Shown: positions 35,123 through 46,463 of the stretch, in pieces
Numbering within the stretch: the first letter of the stretch is position 1
Layout of the letters: each line of letters opens with the position of its first letter
Source of the DNA: Sphingobium arseniciresistens
GTDB taxonomy: Bacteria > Pseudomonadota > Alphaproteobacteria > Sphingomonadales > Sphingomonadaceae
NCBI GenBank assembly: GCA_029167225.1
Contig: JARFNK010000004.1
Span: forward strand, 124,001-188,000
Length of the DNA: 64,000 nucleotides
Direction of reading: 5' to 3'
Made by a program: the position numbers and the translations under genes
The notes under the pieces: model-generated
Told to the model about the DNA's origin: nothing
What the model saw: the letters and a program-made list of their open reading frames with translations, nothing else
The model's database searches: none

Positions 35123-35938
35123 TTGAACGACGTGACGATCGAAAAGCCGGCGCTGGAGCCGACGGGTGCGCTGAGTGTGGAAACCGTGCTGTCGGTGCGC
35201 CACTGGAATGAACATCTTTTCAGCTTCCGCATCACCCGCCCCGCGAGCTTCCGCTTCCGCTCAGGCGAATTTGTGATGATCGGCCTGAAGGGCGAGAACG
35301 GCAAGCCGCTGCTGCGCGCCTATTCCGTCGCCAGCCCGGCCTGGGACGAGGAACTGGAGTTCCTTTCGATCAAGGTGCAGGATGGCCCGCTGACGTCGAA
35401 GCTGCAGCTCATCCAGCCCGGCGACCAGATTTATCTCGGCCGCAAGCCCACCGGCACGCTCGTCACCGACGCGCTGCTGCCGGGCAAGCGCCTGTTCATG
35501 CTCTCGACGGGCACCGGCCTCGCGCCGTTCCTCAGCCTTGCGCGTGATCCCGACGTCTATGAATTTTACGAGCAGGTGGTCGTCGTCCATTCGGTGCGCC
35601 GGGTGAGCGATCTTGCGTTCAACGATGAGCTGGAGAGCAAGCTGGCGGGCGACCCGCTGGTCGAGGATCAGGCGCGCGAGCAGTTCCACTATGTGCCGAC
35701 CGTGACGCGCGAGCCGTTCCATCGTTCGCAGCGTATCGACAAGCTGGTAGCGGATGGTTCGCTGTTCGAGGGGATTCCCGGCCCAGCGCATTTCGATCCT
35801 GAAACCGACCGGATCATGATGTGCGGCAGCATGGAGATGATCAAGCAGTTCGGCGCATGGTTCGAGGAAAACGGCTTCACCGAGGGCTCCAACGCGGCCC
35901 CCGGCCAGTTCGTGATCGAGCGCGCCTTCGTCGGCTGA
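35123..35938 (+). CDS. fpr: Ferredoxin-NADP(+) reductase
   Basis: 271 residues from TTG at 35123, preceded by AGGGAAAAGG. A TTG at 35105 would add six residues. The FAD-binding motif RAYSVASPAWDEELEF and the NADP-binding STGTGLAPFLSLARD match the bacterial subclass of flavodoxin/ferredoxin reductases, as does the C-terminal CGSMEMIKQFGAWFEENGF. It shuttles electrons between NADPH and ferredoxin or flavodoxin in the cytoplasm. It stands alone and is convergent with the NfeD gene. Confidence 0.9.
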   Translation: MNDVTIEKPALEPTGALSVETVLSVRHWNEHLFSFRITRPASFRFRSGEFVMIGLKGENGKPLLRAYSVASPAWDEELEFLSIKVQDGPLTSKLQLIQPGDQIYLGRKPTGTLVTDALLPGKRLFMLSTGTGLAPFLSLARDPDVYEFYEQVVVVHSVRRVSDLAFNDELESKLAGDPLVEDQAREQFHYVPTVTREPFHRSQRIDKLVADGSLFEGIPGPAHFDPETDRIMMCGSMEMIKQFGAWFEENGFTEGSNAAPGQFVIERAFVG

Positions 35939-36023
35939 ACCATCATGGCGGGGGCATGGCGATGGCCGGCCCTCGTGCTGAACGTCTATTGCCGGAATAT
36001 CTCCCGAGAAAGCTCGGTGCCGA

Positions 36024-36482
36024 TCAGCCCGGCAGGCGTTCGACGTACAGTAGTCCACCCTGTACGCTGGCGATCCTGACGCGCGTGCCGGCTTCGCAAT
36101 CCGCTCCCCGCGCCGTCCACACGCTGTCGCCAACCTTCACCCGGCCTTCGCCGCCGATGATCGGTTCTACGACCAGCACGCTCTCGCCGATCAAACGCGC
36201 GGCGCGGTCGTTGAGCAGCGGATCGGCGGACTGCACCGGATTGGCGGCATACCAGCGCCGTCCGGCCCATGTCGCGACAAGGCACAGCGTCGCGAACAAG
36301 ATGAACTGGCCAAAGGCGCCGAGCGGCGTCAGCATCGCGGCGAGGCCGGTGATGGCGGCCGCGATAGCGATCCAGATCAGGAAAACGCCGGGGATCACGA
36401 TTTCGCCGATCCCCAGCAGCACGGCGAAGACCAGCCACCACCAATGATTTTCCAGATGGAGCGAGGCGATCCAGTCCATCAC
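36024..36482 (-). CDS. NfeD-family membrane protein
   Basis: 152 residues with two to three hydrophobic helices (WWWLVFAVLLGIGEIVIPGV; AIAAAITGLAAMLTPLG; FILFATLCLVATWAGRRW). A C-terminal OB-fold of the NfeD type follows (GRVKVGDSVWTARG). NfeD proteins partner stomatin-like SPFH proteins. Its start overlaps the stomatin stop by 4 bp. Confidence 0.87.
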   Translation of the reverse strand: MMDWIASLHLENHWWWLVFAVLLGIGEIVIPGVFLIWIAIAAAITGLAAMLTPLGAFGQFILFATLCLVATWAGRRWYAANPVQSADPLLNDRAARLIGESVLVVEPIIGGEGRVKVGDSVWTARGADCEAGTRVRIASVQGGLLYVERLPG

Positions 36483-37459
36483 GCCGGTCTTTGGCCAAAG
36501 GGCCCCGCGCGTGGCGGCGCGGGCGGGGGGGCAGGCGGCGCGCCATTGTCACCCAAGGCTTCTTTCGCCAGCGCACCGATGCCGCCCAAGGTGCCGATCA
36601 ATTGCGTCGCCTCGACCGGGAACAGGATCGTCTTGGCATTGGGCGAGCTGGCGAACTGGCTGACCGCCTCCACATATTTCTGCGCGATGAAATAGTTGAG
36701 CGCCTGCGGATTGCCGGCGGCGATCGCGTCCGACACCATCTGCGTTGCCTTGGCTTCTGCTTCCGCCTCGCGCTCGCGCGCTTCTGCATCGCGGAAGGCG
36801 GCTTCGCGGCGACCTTCGGCCTGCAGGATCTGCGCGGCCTTTTCGCCCTCGGCCCGCAGGATTTCCGACGCCCGCAGGCCTTCGGATTCCAGGATGTTCG
36901 CGCGCTTCTCGCGCTCCGCCTTCATCTGGCGGCCCATGGCGTTGACGATATCGGCGGGCGGGCGAATGTCCTTCAACTCGACGCGGGTGATCTTGATTCC
37001 CCAGGCGTTGGTCGCGTGATCGACGACGGACAGCAGCCGCGCATTGATTTCATCGCGCTTGGACAGGGTCTCGTCGAGGTCCATGGAACCCATCACCGTG
37101 CGCAAGTTGGTGGTGGCGAGTTGCATGATCGCGACATAGAGTTCCGACACTTCATAGGCGGCCTTGGCCGCGTCCAGCACCTGGAAGAAGACGACGCCGT
37201 CCACGGAGACCATGGCATTGTCCTTGGTGATGATTTCCTGCCCCGGAATATCGACGACCTGCTCCATCATGTTGATCTTGCGGCCGACCGCATAGAAGAA
37301 TGCGGGGTAGAAATTCAGGCCGGGCTTCGCGACCTCGGTGAACCGCCCGAAGCGCTCTATGGTATATTGATAGCCCTGGCGGACCACCTTGATGCTCGCA
37401 GCCAGGTAGATGAACACCAGCAGCGCGATGAGAAATGCGGCGGTTGCTCCCATGGACAT
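36479..37459 (-). CDS. SPFH/band 7 (stomatin-like) protein
   Basis: 326 residues from ATG at 37459, with GGAGG just upstream. The longer in-frame start lacks a ribosome-binding site. One N-terminal membrane anchor (TAAFLIALLVFIYLAASI) precedes the band 7 domain (VPGQ-like DIPGQEIITKDNAMVSVDGV, RTVMGSMDLDETLSKRDEIN). A long Ala/Glu/Arg-rich coiled coil (about residues 190-260) and a Pro-rich tail (PPAPPPAPPRAG) follow. It oligomerises at the inner membrane with its NfeD partner and may organise membrane domains or a protease. Confidence 0.9.
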   Translation of the reverse strand: MSMGATAAFLIALLVFIYLAASIKVVRQGYQYTIERFGRFTEVAKPGLNFYPAFFYAVGRKINMMEQVVDIPGQEIITKDNAMVSVDGVVFFQVLDAAKAAYEVSELYVAIMQLATTNLRTVMGSMDLDETLSKRDEINARLLSVVDHATNAWGIKITRVELKDIRPPADIVNAMGRQMKAEREKRANILESEGLRASEILRAEGEKAAQILQAEGRREAAFRDAEAREREAEAEAKATQMVSDAIAAGNPQALNYFIAQKYVEAVSQFASSPNAKTILFPVEATQLIGTLGGIGALAKEALGDNGAPPAPPPAPPRAGPFGQRPA

Positions 37460-37543
37460 GTTTCCTCCCCCCGATCGAGACTTGACTATGCCGTCAAATG
37501 GGGGAGGGGGAAAGCCTGTTAGGATTTGCACGAAGGATGCCTC

Positions 37544-40158
<2,615 letters not shown>

Positions 40159-40197
40159 CGTCTTGTTCCTCTCCCTTTTGAGCGAGGGGCCTAGGCG

Positions 40198-41412
40198 ATG
40201 ACGCCCGCTGCGCGCGTGCAGGCCGCGATCGACCTGCTGGATGCGATCATCATCGCCGCGCGCGATGGCGGCGCGGCTGCCGATGTCCAGATCGTCCGCT
40301 ATTTCAAGACGCGCCGCTATGCCGGATCAAAGGACCGGCGCGCGGTGCGCGACCTTGTCTATGATGCAATCCGGCGAACTGCCGAACGGCCGGATAACGG
40401 CCGCGCCGCCATGGTTGGACTCGCCCGGGAGCGGGATGATCTCGCCGCATTGTTCGATGGATCGGCGCATGGCCCGGCGCCTCTTGATCCGGCTGAGGCG
40501 GGGTCCGACGCCGCTGCGGTGCCCCGTTGGATCGCGCCTCTGCTCGCCGCCCCAGTGGAACAGGATGCCCTGCTCGGCCGAGCGCCGCTCGATTTGCGGG
40601 TCAATCGGTTACGGGCGGACATGGTGCGCGCACGACAGTCGCTGCCCGACGCTGAGCCGTTAGCGGGCCTGCCGGATGCCTTGCGTTTGCCGGAAGGCGC
40701 GCCGATCGAGCAATCCGCGGCATGGATCGAAGGACTCGTCGAGGTCCAGGACGCCGGCAGCCAGATCATTTCCAACGCCTGCGAGGTGGCTCCGGGAATG
40801 AAGGTGATCGACATGTGCGCGGGTGCGGGCGGCAAGACGCTGGCACTGGCGGCGGCCATGGGCGGGCAGGGCCGGCTGATCGCTGCCGATACTGCGCGCG
40901 ATCGCATCGCAAGGCTCGCGCCGCGTGCTGAGCGCTCCGGCGCGGCTGGTATTGAGACCTTGCTGCTGGATCAGGGCCGGGAGGCCAATGCGCTCGCCCC
41001 GCTGAGCGGCGTGGCCGATGTCGTGCTGGTCGATGCGCCTTGCTCGGGCACCGGCACATGGCGGCGCAATCCCGAAGGGCGCTGGCGGCTGACCCCGGCC
41101 CGGCTGGACCGCCTCGTCGCGGAGCAAGCCCGTATCCTGGATTTCGCCGCCCCGCTGGTGGCGCCGGGCGGGCGGCTCGTTTATGCCGTATGTGCGCTGA
41201 CCGACCGCGAGGGGCGGGATCAGGTCGCAGCGTTTCTGGCACGGCATCAGGGGTGGAGCGCCATGTCGACGGCATCCGAAGTTGATCAGCAAGGCGTGCA
41301 GGCTGAGGGCTTTGGGCGGCACTGGGGCCATGGTATATTGCTCACGCCGGCCCATGACGGGACGGACGGGTTTTTCTTCGCCGTCCTTTCAGCCCCGGTT
41401 CAGGCAAACTGA
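40198..41412 (+). CDS. RsmB/NOP-family RNA (cytosine-5) methyltransferase
   Basis: 404 residues. An N-terminal NusB-like helical part is followed by an S-adenosylmethionine-binding domain: VIDMCAGAGGKTLALAAAM, LIAADTARDRIARLA, and the two catalytic cysteines in VDAPCSGTGTWRRNPEGRW and VYAVCALTDREG. It makes m5C in rRNA or tRNA. Substrate assignment within the family is not certain. It starts 40 bp after guaB, and the small TPR gene follows. Confidence 0.88.
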   Translation: MTPAARVQAAIDLLDAIIIAARDGGAAADVQIVRYFKTRRYAGSKDRRAVRDLVYDAIRRTAERPDNGRAAMVGLARERDDLAALFDGSAHGPAPLDPAEAGSDAAAVPRWIAPLLAAPVEQDALLGRAPLDLRVNRLRADMVRARQSLPDAEPLAGLPDALRLPEGAPIEQSAAWIEGLVEVQDAGSQIISNACEVAPGMKVIDMCAGAGGKTLALAAAMGGQGRLIAADTARDRIARLAPRAERSGAAGIETLLLDQGREANALAPLSGVADVVLVDAPCSGTGTWRRNPEGRWRLTPARLDRLVAEQARILDFAAPLVAPGGRLVYAVCALTDREGRDQVAAFLARHQGWSAMSTASEVDQQGVQAEGFGRHWGHGILLTPAHDGTDGFFFAVLSAPVQAN

Positions 41413-41471
41413 GCATGGACAAAGTCAGTATAAACAGCGAAAATCAACGGCATTCGCTTCTGGAGATCATC

Positions 41472-41990
41472 ATGCGCTTTACCCCTGCGTCCATTGCCCT
41501 GGCTGTCGCGCTGGCCATTTCGTCAAGCGTCGGGGTGACGCAGAAGCCGGATTCCCAGATCGACCCGCGCTCGATGGAGTGGCTCGCCCATGGCGAGGAG
41601 GCGCAGCGCGCCGGTAATCTGGCCGCCGCTACCGATGCCTATGAAACCGCGCTGGCCGTCGACCCCCGCAACCGCTCGGCCTATATCGCCGCCGCGCAGG
41701 TGGCGCGCGCCGAGGGGCTTCAGGGCAAGGCCATCGGCCTCTATCGCGAAGCTTTGTTGCTCGACCCGCAGGATCTGGTCGCGATCACCGGCCAGGGGCA
41801 GGCCATGGTCGAAAAGGGCGCCATCGCCAAGGCCAAGGAAAATCTCGCCCGCGCCAAGGATGTCTGCAAGGGCGAGTGCCCGCAGGTCGCGAAGCTGGAT
41901 GCAGCCATCGCCAAGGGCGTGCCGCCGACCGTGCTCTCCGCCAAGGAAGTGACGCCGACCCCGAACGTGGCACCGACCGAGAAGCCCTGA
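41472..41990 (+). CDS. Periplasmic tetratricopeptide-repeat protein
   Basis: 172 residues from ATG at 41472 with GGAG 8 bp upstream. A signal peptide (MRFTPASIALAVALAISSSV) is followed by about two TPR motifs (SMEWLAHGEEAQRAGNLAAA, SAYIAAAQVARAEGLQGKAI) and a Pro/Thr-rich tail. It probably acts as a protein-binding scaffold. Partner unknown. It lies 59 bp after the methyltransferase gene on the same strand. Confidence 0.75.
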   Translation: MRFTPASIALAVALAISSSVGVTQKPDSQIDPRSMEWLAHGEEAQRAGNLAAATDAYETALAVDPRNRSAYIAAAQVARAEGLQGKAIGLYREALLLDPQDLVAITGQGQAMVEKGAIAKAKENLARAKDVCKGECPQVAKLDAAIAKGVPPTVLSAKEVTPTPNVAPTEKP

Positions 41991-42005
41991 GGCAGCGTTT
42001 GTCGG

Positions 42006-42030
42006 GCCGGGTGGTTCGTCACCGGCTTTT
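42006..42030 (+). terminator. Possible terminator after the TPR gene
   Basis: GCCGGGTG pairs with CACCGGC (one bulged G), followed by TTTT, 15 bp after the TPR stop. Confidence 0.4.
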
Positions 42031-42092
42031 ATGTCCGGACCCGGAAATCAGGCACTGTCGAAAGATTACCAGCATCGGGGCTTAGATCAGAA

Positions 42093-42168
42093 CCGTTCGC
42101 TCTGAGTTTTGTCTAAGAACCGTTCTTCCTAAACAAGCGCAAGGCTTCGATAAGCTCAGCCCGAACGG
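42093..42168. repeat. Pair of inverted REP-like units
   Basis: A unit beginning CCGTTCGCTCTGAGTTTTGT (42093-42117) is followed by an inverted, similar unit, CTTCGATAAGCTCAGCCCGA plus ACGG (42145-42168). The reverse complement of the second begins CCGTTCGGGCTGAGCTTATC. The two share the pattern CCGTTCG-N2-CTGAG-N9-AAG. Short elements of this type, with the core GGGCTGAGCTTGTCGAAG, recur in sphingomonad genomes. The insertion sequence begins 37 bp further on. Confidence 0.6.
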
Positions 42169-42204
42169 AGAAAAGAGATCTCGACAAGAAGCGAGATACT
42201 CTAG

Positions 42205-43045
42205 GTTCTGTCTGCATTCACCGTATCCAGATCATGGCGCATGCGAGATGGACGAAGCCCATGAAGGCAGAGATGGTTTTCTCACAGCGCAGGGCGATCC
42301 TTCGGAAGCGCTTGAGTTTGTTGAAGAAGCATTCGACCTGATGGCGCTCTTTGTAGAGCCGCCAGTCGATGGCAGGGGCGATAGCGCGGCTGGGATTGGC
42401 CTTGATCTGCGCGGTTGCGCCAAGGTCATCGACAATGAAGGCACGTAGCGGATCGGCATCGTAGGCAGCATCGGCGATGACGTGGCCGACGCCTTCCAGT
42501 CCGGACAGAAGCGTCTGGGCCTGCGGGCAATCGCCATGTTGCCCTGGTGTCGGACAGATCCGAAGCGGCAGTCCGATTGCATCGACGGCGGCGTGCAGCT
42601 TGGTCGTCAGGCCGCCGCGCGAACGACCGATGGCGGCACTTTGAGCCCCCCTTTTGCGCCGCTCGCATCGGCGTGGACCTTCGAGATCGTGCTGTCGATC
42701 ATCACATATTCGAAATCCGGCGTGTCGGCCATGGCATGGAAAAGCCCCTCCCATGCCCCGTTGCGTGACCACCGGCGGAAGCGCGCATGAACCGCTGTCC
42801 ACTTGCCGAATATATCCGGCAGATCGCGCCAATGCGCCGCGTTGCCCGCCATCCACAGGATCGCATCGACAAACAGCCGATTATCAACGCCGCTCCGTCC
42901 AGGCGTCCCGACACGACCCGGAAGATACCCTTCGATCCGGCTCCATTGCTCGTCCCTCAGCACCCGTCTGCTCAAAGATCGTCTCCTTCAACGACCTTGA
43001 ATCAGAACTCTCATAAAATGGGAATCCCATGAATGCAGACAGCGC
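42205..43045 (-). mobile_element. IS5-family (IS427-like) insertion sequence, intact
   Basis: 841 bp. The ends GTTCTGTCTGCATTCA (42205-42220) and the inverted TGAATGCAGACAGCGC (43030-43045) match at 14 of 16 positions. CTAG is present on both sides (42201-42204 and 43046-43049) as the target duplication, which is typical of this group. The element carries one transposase read with a frameshift. It lies between the TPR gene and rsmA without breaking a gene. Confidence 0.88.
42218..42975 (-). CDS. IS5-family transposase made by -1 frameshift (orfA/orfB)
   Basis: orfA (start 42975, stop 42607) begins MSRRVLRDEQWSRIEGYLPG and carries the first catalytic Asp in YVMIDSTISKVHAD. orfB (ending 42218) continues AQSAAIGRSRGGLTTKLHAA and supplies the second Asp (VIADAAYDADPLRAF) and the Glu (ERHQVECFFNKLKRFR). 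The frames meet at an A4G6 run (minus strand; + strand 42646-42655), where orfB is -1 relative to orfA, just after GAKGG. All three DDE residues are present, so the full-length product should be functional. Confidence 0.85.
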
Positions 43046-43069
43046 CTAGAGCATTCCTTTGAAGGTGCG

Positions 43070-43936
43070 TTATCCCGCGCTCAATATCCGCGCGAGGTTC
43101 ACATAGTCTGTGACGGTGAGGGTTTCCGCACGGCGATCTGACGCGATATTCAGCGTCGCCAGCGCATCCAGAGCGCCGGGCACGCCCTTCAGGCTCTGGC
43201 GCAGCATCTTGCGGCGCTGGCCAAAGGCCGCGGCGGTCAGTTGCTCCAGCTTCTTCAGATCCACGCCTTCGGGCGCATCGATGGGCTCGATGTGGACGAC
43301 CGCCGACATCACCTTGGGCGGCGGCGTGAAGGCGCTGCGATGGACCTTCATCGCGATTTTCGCGCGCGCACGCCATTGGGCGAGCACGGCCAGACGGCCA
43401 TAATGGTCGCTGTCCGGCGTGGCGACGATCCGTTCGGCCACTTCATGCTGGAACATGAGCGTGAGGGATGACCACCATGGGCGCCCGGCTTCTCCGTCCC
43501 AGGGTTGCGACAGCCAGCCGACGAGCAGCGCGGTGCCGACATTATAGGGCAGGTTGGCGACGATATGCGCGCCCTCGCCAGCCAGGGCGCGGGCATCAAC
43601 TGCCATGGCGTCGCCCGGCACGACGGTCAGCTTGCCGGGAAAGGCTTCGGAGAGTTCGGCCAGCGCGGGCAGGCAGCGATCGTCCCGCTCCACCGCCACC
43701 ACCTGCGCTCCGGCGCGCAGCAGGGCACGGGTAAGGCCCCCCGGTCCCGGCCCGACTTCAAAGACCGAGTTACCAGTCAGCTTGCCGGGAATTGCGGCGA
43801 TCCGGTCGAGCAGTTGTTCGTCGAAAAGGAAATTCTGTCCGAGCGCCTTGCTCGCCTGCAGGCCATGGGTAGCGATCACCTCCCGCAGGGGAGGCAGCTT
43901 CGGGCGGGTGGGCGATGTCTCCGCCGGGCCAGTCAT
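43070..43936 (-). CDS. rsmA: 16S rRNA dimethyladenosine transferase
   Basis: 288 residues. It dimethylates two adjacent adenosines near the 16S rRNA 3-prime end. Motifs: [19 protein letters not shown], the SAM site [16 protein letters not shown], and [15 protein letters not shown]. The start follows the pdxA stop by 5 bp, placing it last in the lptD-surA-pdxA-rsmA block. Confidence 0.93.
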   Translation of the reverse strand: MTGPAETSPTRPKLPPLREVIATHGLQASKALGQNFLFDEQLLDRIAAIPGKLTGNSVFEVGPGPGGLTRALLRAGAQVVAVERDDRCLPALAELSEAFPGKLTVVPGDAMAVDARALAGEGAHIVANLPYNVGTALLVGWLSQPWDGEAGRPWWSSLTLMFQHEVAERIVATPDSDHYGRLAVLAQWRARAKIAMKVHRSAFTPPPKVMSAVVHIEPIDAPEGVDLKKLEQLTAAAFGQRRKMLRQSLKGVPGALDALATLNIASDRRAETLTVTDYVNLARILSAG

Positions 43937-43941
43937 GCGGC

Positions 43942-44967
43942 TCAGCTTTCGAACGCGATGCGGTGGCGCGCCGCCGTCGCAGCCATGCGGATGGCGGCGA
44001 TCGTCGCGCCCGGATTGGCGATGTTATGGCCGGCGATCCCGAAGGCGGTGCCATGATCGGGTGAAGTGCGGATGATCGGCAGACCCAGGGTCATGTTGAC
44101 CCCGTCGTCGAAATGCAGCGTCTTGATGGGGATCAGCGCCTGATCATGATACATGCACAAGGCCGCGTCATAGGTTTCGCGGGCGCGCGGGTGAAACATG
44201 CCGTCGGCAGCATGCGGCCCGCTGATCGACAGCCCTTCGGCGGCCAGCGCCTCTATGGCGGGGATGATGATGTCCAGTTCCTCACGCCCCAGTGCCCCTT
44301 GCTCGCCGGCGTGGGGATTGAGGCCGGCCACGGAGAGGCGGGGGGCAGCGATCCCGAAATTACGCTGCAGGCCGCGGGCCGTGACCAGCGCGCGCGCGCG
44401 GATGAGTTCGCTCGTCAGCGTGCTGGGAACCGCTGCCAGCGGGATGTGGATGGTGATGGGCACCACGCGCAGGCCGGGTCCGGCCAGCATCATGACAGCA
44501 TTTTCCGGGGATACGCCGCATCGCTCTGCGACGAACTCGGTCTGGCCCGGATGGGTGAAGCCGATGCCGTAAAGCTGCGTCTTGCCGACGGGGGCGGTGA
44601 CGAGGCCGGCGGCAGATCCGGCGCGGGCTAGGCCAACGCCTACCTCCAATGCCTGCAATGCGGTGTGCGCACCTTCGACGGTGGGCTGGCCGGGAATGAT
44701 GTTTCCTGCACTCGCCACGTTCAGGCAAGGCAATGCCTTGGGAAAGGCGGCCACGGCCTCTTCCGGGCTGGAAATCTCGGCGATCGGGCCACGCCATGCC
44801 GCACGAAGCGACTGGGCGTCACCGATCGCGAAGAAGCAGGGCAGCCCCCGGACGTCCCGCATGTCCCATGCCTTGCCGACGACCTCCGGGCCGATGCCGG
44901 CAGGATCGCCGAGCGAAATGGCGAAGGGTGGCAAATCGGGTAGCTGACCGCTTATCACGGTCGGCAT
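43942..44967 (-). CDS. pdxA: 4-hydroxythreonine-4-phosphate dehydrogenase
   Basis: 341 residues. It oxidises 4-phosphohydroxy-L-threonine in pyridoxal-phosphate synthesis. Family motifs: [25 protein letters not shown]-like [50 protein letters not shown] and [20 protein letters not shown], which include the metal-binding histidines. Its start abuts the surA stop. Confidence 0.93.
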   Translation of the reverse strand: MPTVISGQLPDLPPFAISLGDPAGIGPEVVGKAWDMRDVRGLPCFFAIGDAQSLRAAWRGPIAEISSPEEAVAAFPKALPCLNVASAGNIIPGQPTVEGAHTALQALEVGVGLARAGSAAGLVTAPVGKTQLYGIGFTHPGQTEFVAERCGVSPENAVMMLAGPGLRVVPITIHIPLAAVPSTLTSELIRARALVTARGLQRNFGIAAPRLSVAGLNPHAGEQGALGREELDIIIPAIEALAAEGLSISGPHAADGMFHPRARETYDAALCMYHDQALIPIKTLHFDDGVNMTLGLPIIRTSPDHGTAFGIAGHNIANPGATIAAIRMAATAARHRIAFES

Positions 44968-46334
44968 CAGTTATAGTCGATGACGGCGTCGCGGCGCAGG
45001 TCGCGCAGGTAGATGCGCGCACGCTTGTTCACCCGCTCGTCTTCCATCTGCGCCATGATCTGGTCGAAGGACGGGGCGGTCGCAGACTGGGGCTCGTCGC
45101 GTCCGCACAGCACAAGCACCCGCACGCCATCCTGTACCGAACCGAAGGGCGGCGTGGATTCGCCGATCTGGAGGCCCAGCAGCATGTCCTGTAACTGCGG
45201 GGGAAGGTCACGGATCTTCACGCCGTCATTGTCCACGACGTCTGCACCGACGGCCTTGCCGACCTGATCGGCTGCGCCGCAGCCCTTGATCCCCTTGGCA
45301 GCGGCGGCGAATGCGGCGGCCTTCGTATTGGCCTGCTCCTTGGTCGTGCCGGCCGGAAATTGCAGGGACAGTTGCTTAAGGCTCATGATGCCGTCACGCG
45401 GATCGGCGGTCAGCACCTTGCGCTTGTCCATGATGTAGATGAGGCTGAACCCGCCGGCGACCGGGATAGGCCCGGCAATCTGGCCGATGCTCATGTCGGT
45501 TGCAGCGCGCGCGAGTTCCTCGGGCAGTTGCGCCGGGCGGACCCAGCCCAGATCGCCACCCACGGCTGCTGTCGATGCTTCGGAGAACTGACGCGCATAG
45601 GCGGCGAAAGAGCCACCCTGCTTGATCTGCTCGATGATGTTCCGGGCATTGGCGGCGATCTGCTCGCTGTTTTCCGGCGTCGCGGAAAGATAGATTTCGC
45701 CGATACGGAACTCGTCGCTGCCCTTGGCCGCCTTCATGCGGTCCAGCGTAGAGTTGACTTCATCCTCGCCGACATTGACGAACGGCTGGACATTGGCGCG
45801 CAGCAGGCGGTTCCATGCCAGTTCGCCCTCGATCTGGCGCTTGATGCTGGCGGCGGAACTGCCCTGTTCGCGCAGATATTTGTCGAAATCCGTCGGGTTG
45901 CGGCGGAAATTGGCGGCGACGCGCTCATAGCTCTGCTCGACTTCGCCCTTGTCGACCTTGATGTTGTTGGCGGCCGCTTCCTGGATCTGCAACGTCTCGT
46001 CGATCAGATTGCGGAGGACCTGCAGGCGCAACCTTTCCTTCTCCTCGTCCGACACCTTGCCGCCGTTCGCGGTGATGATGAGGGCGAGCCGCTGGTCTAT
46101 GTCAGTACCGGTGATGATCGTGCCGTTTACGATCGCCGTCGCCTTGCGCACATTGGGATCGCTCTTGCCGAAGATCGAGATGTCCTTGGGCAGGTTGAGG
46201 TTCGCGGAGGGCAGATCGAGCCCCTCCTCGCCCACCGACTGGGCCGGCGCGGTTGCAGACAGGCACAGCGACGTCGCGCCCAGAAGGGGCAGCGCATGTT
46301 TCGCCCAGCGGGCGGCAGACACGGAAAACTTCAT
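44967..46334 (-). CDS. surA: Periplasmic peptidyl-prolyl isomerase / chaperone SurA
   Basis: 455 residues from the start at 46334. The signal peptide has two basic residues and a hydrophobic core (WAKHALPLLGATSLCLSATA, cleavage after PAQ). The SurA N-domain follows (ATAIVNGTIITGTDIDQRLA, LRNLIDETLQIQEAAANNIK). Parvulin domains lie at about residues 200-300 (FRIGEIYLSATPENSEQIAA, GGDLGWVRPAQLPEELARA) and 310-420. It folds outer-membrane proteins, including LptD encoded next to it. An ATG at 46355 is an alternative start. Confidence 0.9.
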   Translation of the reverse strand: MKFSVSAARWAKHALPLLGATSLCLSATAPAQSVGEEGLDLPSANLNLPKDISIFGKSDPNVRKATAIVNGTIITGTDIDQRLALIITANGGKVSDEEKERLRLQVLRNLIDETLQIQEAAANNIKVDKGEVEQSYERVAANFRRNPTDFDKYLREQGSSAASIKRQIEGELAWNRLLRANVQPFVNVGEDEVNSTLDRMKAAKGSDEFRIGEIYLSATPENSEQIAANARNIIEQIKQGGSFAAYARQFSEASTAAVGGDLGWVRPAQLPEELARAATDMSIGQIAGPIPVAGGFSLIYIMDKRKVLTADPRDGIMSLKQLSLQFPAGTTKEQANTKAAAFAAAAKGIKGCGAADQVGKAVGADVVDNDGVKIRDLPPQLQDMLLGLQIGESTPPFGSVQDGVRVLVLCGRDEPQSATAPSFDQIMAQMEDERVNKRARIYLRDLRRDAVIDYN

Positions 46335-46463
46335 CGACGAGGTTACTCTCCACATGGTCGACCGGCGGGCGGTTTGAACTACCCAAATAGGCCGTCTGGC
46401 ATTAACCGGTGCTGAGCGTGATGCTCTGCATGCCAGCCTCCCGACGGCGTCAGGTCGTTCCTC

